A DNA stretch of 64,000 nucleotides from Cladosporium sp. IMV 00045 (taxonomy: Eukaryota; Ascomycota; Dothideomycetes; Cladosporiales; Cladosporiaceae), in assembly GCA_001931905.2 (NCBI GenBank), contig MSJI02000913.1, forward strand, positions 1 through 64,000, in the 5' to 3' direction. The position numbers and the translations under genes were made by a program. This document shows positions 60,113-64,000 of this stretch, piece by piece (the stretch's first letter is position 1; each line of letters begins with the position of its first letter). The notes under the pieces were generated by a model. That model was not told the origin of the DNA, searched no databases, and saw only the letters and a program-made list of their open reading frames with translations.

Positions 60113-62962
60113 TCAAACATCCCCCCTCCCACCGTCATCAACAGTCAAAATCGTAGGTCTCGTCGCCGTCGTCGCACCCCCTCCTCTGCCCACACCACCA
60201 AAATCCAGCACCACCGGCTTCGGCCTGCGATACGTATACCCAAAGAACGCCTTGCGCTTGCGCATCTCCATGACCTTCTTGCCCACCACGACGTCCCGCA
60301 GGATTTTGTCTCGGGGTCGTTTCTTTCCCGCTTCTGCGAGTGGTGGTAGCGGCGGTGGCAATCTGTCGTGATGCCTGGCGGCGAGAGAAGTCGGCTGCCC
60401 CTGCTGTTGCTGTCTGGCGAGGAGAGCTACACGTTCCGCTTTCCACGCGCCGTATGAGGCGCCGTAGTGCTCTTTGATGCGCTGGAAAGCCGCGTCGGAG
60501 CAGGACTGCAGGCCGAGGGCGGATTTCTCTCGCTGTAGGAGAGTGGTGGGATCGAGGCGCTTGTCGTTGGAGGCTTCTGCTTCGAACTGCTCGTCTTCGT
60601 CCTTCGTGCTCGTGTAAACCGAAGATTCCTCGCTGACGATATCCTTCTCGTCCTCGAAGTACTTGGTGATGGACTGGTTCTCTCGCACGCGGGGGACGAA
60701 AGGCGGCGGACGCAGGTGCATGGACGACCAAGGGATGCCTCTGAAGAAGCGGTGGGATTTGATCTCCTCTGAGCCGTTGGCGTAGACGTGTCTGGGCTGG
60801 GTGGCGAGGGGGTTTGACGGGCGACGGCCGATGATGCGAGCGTCGCACTGCCGGTATTGGCGGGAGCTGAGGCGGAGGTCCTTTTCTGTTAGAATGGCTT
60901 GCATCAGGTCGAGAGCAGATTCGCTGGGCGGAGGGAGCCAGGCGCGTGCTTCGGTCGTGGGTCGTGACCAGCGCTCTTGTCGTGGGAAGAAGAGGGTGGA
61001 GCGGAAGGAGACGATGCTTTCCTTCGTCATCTGCCGGTTCTCGCTGTAGAACGGCGTGCGGCCGTAGAGGCATTCGTACAGGATGATCCCAATGCTCCAC
61101 CAGTCGCACCGGCCGTCGTACGCTTGCCCCAGGATCACTTCTGGCGCCATGTATTGGCTTGTGCCGACGACGCTTCTGGCCAGTCTGCGCCGCTCGGTGC
61201 GATTGCGCCAGTTCAGTAGGCCTTCGCGTTTGGCGTTCTCTTCCGCGTCTCGTTTGCTGTGGGATGGAGTCCTGCTGGGCGTTCGGCAGGTGTCTTCAGC
61301 TTCTTCCAGCGTCCCGGGCATTTCGGCCATGTCTTGCTCGTCACCGACGATTTTGATCCCGAGTTTGTCGATGAGATGTTGGCGTTGATTCGAGTAGTAG
61401 TTCTGCCCGTGCGCCCAGTGGCCGTCGAATGCCAGGCCAAAATCGGAGATTTTCAGATGCCCAGACGCGCTGATGAGGAAGTTGTCCGGCTTGATGTCGC
61501 GATGGATCCAGTTCATCTTGTGCGCTTCGTCCACGCAGAGGATCATCTCAGCCACATACCATTTGGCGACTGACTCGTCCAGCACATCCTCCCGCAACAA
61601 CAGGCCCAAGAAGTCTCCGCCGATCATGTATTCCATGACGAGGTAGAGGTTCGTGTTGTCCTGGAAGCTCGCGATCAATGGCACGACCCAGCGTGATCCT
61701 TCGGCGTTGACGAGGAAGTCTCGCTCCGCGCGTAGGTGGCCTTCTTGACATCCACGGAGCATCTCTGACTTGCGGATGACTTTCATGGCGAAGACGTCAG
61801 AGAGAGGCTTGCCACATGGCAGAGCGTGGTCTACAGTGCAGTCGGCTCGATCGATGCTGCTTGCCGCCCCGGCTTGCCGACTGCCCACCTTGGACAGTTG
61901 TCGTTCAGTGACAAGCCTGACGACTCCGAAACTTCCCTTTCCGAGAATGCGTACAACATCGTACCCGGCTATCGAAATTCCTTTGACGCTGTGGCGGGCG
62001 ATCGAGCTCGTTTTGAGAGCTCGCATCTGACGCAGATGATCGCTCTCGGCGTGCGTCCAGAGACGACGGGCTTTGACGCGCTCCTCGTGAGCCACTTTCA
62101 GCTCGCAAAGATCCTGCTCGAGGCGTTTGCGACGTAGTGTGCGAGGTGAGCCGGGTTCGTGGAGGAGTTTGTGGTAGTACGTTTCGAGATATGCCTTTGC
62201 TGCAGCTGCACCTTCGACGGTGGCAATCGATGGCTCGGCTGTGATGATGGTGTCTTGCTGAGGGATGACGAGGAACCGGCCAACGTCTTCTTCGATCGGT
62301 GGCAGCAAGGTGTCATCACTGTTCGGGAGCGCTCTGGTGGGAAATTGGCCGTCGTCTATCTCGAATCTCCTGGCCGATGAGAATGAGCGAGGTGACGATC
62401 CGAACGAGGTTGCCGCCGTCGACGCAGTGCTGATGGGAGACGCATTGGTGAGCTGAGCGGACAGCTGACTGGACGACGCCGCGCTCGGTGATCTGGACAT
62501 CTTGCCAATCATGACAGGAGTTGTGTCAATATGTGGGACGGCTGGACGGGTCCGCGGGCTCTGGCGATGCAAGACCGTGTTGTTCCCATTTGTCAAGCTC
62601 AGCTTGCCGTTGAAACTTTCGAAGCATTCTGAGAATCGATGGGCGAGTCTGCTCCTCCCATCTCCTGTGCTGTGGTCGGATCCAAATTCTTGAAAGCTCT
62701 GCGAACCGTCGAAAGGGCTTGGACTTGCGTCTGCAAAGCGTACAGACCGCTTCCGCTGGGGTTGAGCAGGCGGCGATGGTGCGAGGATTGGTCGTGGCGG
62801 CAAAAGCTCCTCAGATTCATCGCCAAAAGTGTAGAGGTGGGTGTCTGCGTGGCCGAGGCCTCCGGTACTGGGCCATCGAGGTCTTAGGGAGGTGATTCCT
62901 GGGTGGCTGACTGAACGTGCTGTTGGACGTGTATCGTCATGATGGGATGCAGTGGTTTCCAT
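60113..62962 (-). CDS. NDR-family AGC serine/threonine kinase
   Basis: A single exon of 949 residues. The kinase domain starts near residue 345 with ILGKGSFGVVRLV, FAMKVIRKSEML (catalytic Lys), LYLVMEYMIGGDFLGLLLRE, WIHRDIKPDN and ISDFGLA. An insert of about 90 residues lies between DFG and APE, then RRRLARSVVGTSQYMAPEV, the autoinhibitory-type basic motif of NDR kinases. N-terminal to the domain is the Mob-binding-type segment YYHKLLHEP to RRKRLEQDLC. The C-terminal hydrophobic motif is FFGYTYRRP. These are hallmarks of NDR/LATS kinases, but the kinase differs from the well-known Cot1/Orb6 and Dbf2/Sid2 members; a Ppk35-like third member is possible. The first 330 residues and a large tail are disordered. 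Confidence 0.88.
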   Translation of the reverse strand: METTASHHDDTRPTARSVSHPGITSLRPRWPSTGGLGHADTHLYTFGDESEELLPPRPILAPSPPAQPQRKRSVRFADASPSPFDGSQSFQEFGSDHSTGDGRSRLAHRFSECFESFNGKLSLTNGNNTVLHRQSPRTRPAVPHIDTTPVMIGKMSRSPSAASSSQLSAQLTNASPISTASTAATSFGSSPRSFSSARRFEIDDGQFPTRALPNSDDTLLPPIEEDVGRFLVIPQQDTIITAEPSIATVEGAAAAKAYLETYYHKLLHEPGSPRTLRRKRLEQDLCELKVAHEERVKARRLWTHAESDHLRQMRALKTSSIARHSVKGISIAGYDVVRILGKGSFGVVRLVTERQLSKVGSRQAGAASSIDRADCTVDHALPCGKPLSDVFAMKVIRKSEMLRGCQEGHLRAERDFLVNAEGSRWVVPLIASFQDNTNLYLVMEYMIGGDFLGLLLREDVLDESVAKWYVAEMILCVDEAHKMNWIHRDIKPDNFLISASGHLKISDFGLAFDGHWAHGQNYYSNQRQHLIDKLGIKIVGDEQDMAEMPGTLEEAEDTCRTPSRTPSHSKRDAEENAKREGLLNWRNRTERRRLARSVVGTSQYMAPEVILGQAYDGRCDWWSIGIILYECLYGRTPFYSENRQMTKESIVSFRSTLFFPRQERWSRPTTEARAWLPPPSESALDLMQAILTEKDLRLSSRQYRQCDARIIGRRPSNPLATQPRHVYANGSEEIKSHRFFRGIPWSSMHLRPPPFVPRVRENQSITKYFEDEKDIVSEESSVYTSTKDEDEQFEAEASNDKRLDPTTLLQREKSALGLQSCSDAAFQRIKEHYGASYGAWKAERVALLARQQQQGQPTSLAARHHDRLPPPLPPLAEAGKKRPRDKILRDVVVGKKVMEMRKRKAFFGYTYRRPKPVVLDFGGVGRGGGATTATRPTILTVDDGGRGDV

Positions 62963-64000
62963 GTGTGATTTCGATCGATAGCCTAGGATGACGGTGAGCG
63001 GAATGAAAGAATCAAAAGTGTGAGATGTGCATGCGTCTGAACAGTGGGAACTTCGCGGCGAGCGATGACACGCTCAATCGAACTCTTTTGAGGCGGCTGA
63101 CTGTCGTATGTGTGCTTTCTGAATCGACAGCAGTGGCAGGGGAGGATTTGAACGATGCGAATGATGGTGTGCGACTGAAGTAACGAGATGCCTTTGATTT
63201 CAAACTGCGTTGATCTGCTTGTCTGCTGCTGGGAGGTGTTTCTTTACGGGCAGAGCGCTGCATCTTTCATGCTGTGATGTGCGATACCGATAAAGATGAG
63301 AGGAGGTAGATGTTGATGTCCGAGCGAGCATTGTTGTGCTCGCTTGGGATTTTGAAGATGAGAGATCGTGACTTTGCAATGTCATCCTTACCGGCAAGTG
63401 CGCCATGATGTCGTGGAAAGAGGATACCAACTTGGTGAGCAGGAAGGAAGTCGCTTTGACTTGATCATCTTTGACAGTCTCATCGTGCATCACCAAAGAA
63501 TACGAGTATTCTGATGCCTCCAGCTGATTTGCGGACCGACCTGACGTCTGTTCAAAGTCCCTTTAGATATAAGCTTAATCGCAATAGCCTGCTTGTTGGG
63601 ACGTTGGCTGTTGCGACCCCTTTGGTTCTCACACAAGCTGCTTGTTGGGCTTTCGAACGTGAAACACACTTGTCTACTCATAGCAATCGCTGCGTGCATG
63701 AGAATCAAGGCCAGGACTCTGTAATGCACGACATCGCGGAAATGCAGATTGATCCTGATGTCGCTGTGACAGACTGCAGGATGCAAGAGACGTACGTTCA
63801 AGATCTCGCTTCACCTCGGAGTCAGCAAGACGTCCATGGGACGGGCATAGACTGACAGTGGCATATGCATACGCAGGCTGGCAGTAGTTGCCTCTAGGTA
63901 GTCAACATGACACCAACGTCTGCCTCACATATACACGAACACACGACCCTTAGTCATCAACCACCGGAAATACGCTTGCTTGCTGCTGCAGCACAGCTGG
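62963..64000. promoter_or_regulatory. upstream region of the kinase gene, to the window edge
   Basis: About 1 kb. It includes an 83-codon frame at 63012-63263 (minus strand), annotated separately, and further frames with no domain. Probably leader and promoter of the kinase. A gene starting beyond 64000 cannot be excluded. Confidence 0.4.
63012..63263 (-). CDS. possible short upstream frame or extra 5' exon of the kinase
   Basis: An 83-codon frame begins MQRSARKETPPSSRQADQRS and is Ser/Arg/Lys-rich, ending 50 bp before the kinase ATG on the same strand. Composition resembles the disordered N-terminus of the kinase. A CCTAG acceptor-like sequence lies near 62981, but I cannot define a donor. 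It may be an upstream open reading frame. I give it low weight. Confidence 0.2.
   Translation of the reverse strand: MQRSARKETPPSSRQADQRSLKSKASRYFSRTPSFASFKSSPATAVDSESTHTTVSRLKRVRLSVSSLAAKFPLFRRMHISHF

Noticed and set aside
1..64000. Secondary-metabolite cluster or mobile element
   Set aside because: No polyketide, NRPS or terpene gene, no transposase, reverse transcriptase or long terminal repeat was seen; the genes are conserved housekeeping and regulatory functions.

Overview
The window is a gene-dense stretch of core chromosome from a filamentous ascomycete (Pezizomycotina). The evidence is short GT-AG introns of roughly 49-180 bp, compact intergenic regions, fungal-specific genes (STE3-type pheromone receptor, RMT2, ATG9, PDR-type ABC transporter, ALE1, an SIR2-family HST2 homologue, a Zn2Cys6 regulator) and a centromeric histone with a fungal-type long loop 1. 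My impression is Dothideomycetes, but the sequence alone does not settle the class. No rRNA, tRNA, CRISPR, transposon or prophage-like element was recognised.

Layout. 1-13.5 kb: 3' end of an alpha/beta hydrolase (+), a GT4 glycosyltransferase (-), the STE3 receptor (-), a TAP-like serine hydrolase (-), a sirtuin (-), a degenerate dienelactone-hydrolase/NTF2-like fusion (+) and the arginine methyltransferase RMT2 (-). 14-24.6 kb: sterol O-acyltransferase (+), an RRM protein (-), ATG9 (+), a small basic nuclear-type protein (-) and the KEOPS subunit KAE1 (-). 24.9-34.7 kb: NOP2 rRNA methyltransferase, a hotdog thioesterase, phosphoglycerate dehydrogenase, a BAR protein and cofilin (all +). 36.4-45.2 kb: a disordered protein (+), ALE1 (-), CENP-A (-), derlin (+), a small Cys/His protein (+) and a decayed DUF1989 gene (+). 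45.5-62.9 kb: COG4 (-), a NIPA-type transporter (+), a Zn2Cys6 factor (+), a PDR transporter (+) and an NDR-family kinase (-).

There is no gene cluster with one pathway. Some loose themes recur: membrane lipid acylation (sterol acyltransferase and ALE1, both MBOAT), ER/Golgi/autophagy membranes (derlin, COG4, ATG9, BAR protein), actin and endocytosis (cofilin, BAR protein), and translation (NOP2 and KAE1 from one bidirectional promoter). The PDR transporter lies about 1.8 kb downstream of a Zn2Cys6 regulator, the only pairing that suggests local regulation.

Sequence quality matters here. STE3 and NOP2 each lack exactly one base at a run of five C, and each becomes one continuous gene of expected content if the run is six. 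This looks like homopolymer error in the assembly. A 22-N gap sits in a poly-T tract after ATG9. I found no convincing undescribed multi-gene system. The best leads are individual genes: the BAR protein with a ~210-residue insert, the divergent NDR kinase, the split CENP-A gene, the cofilin micro-exon and the motif array upstream of STE3.
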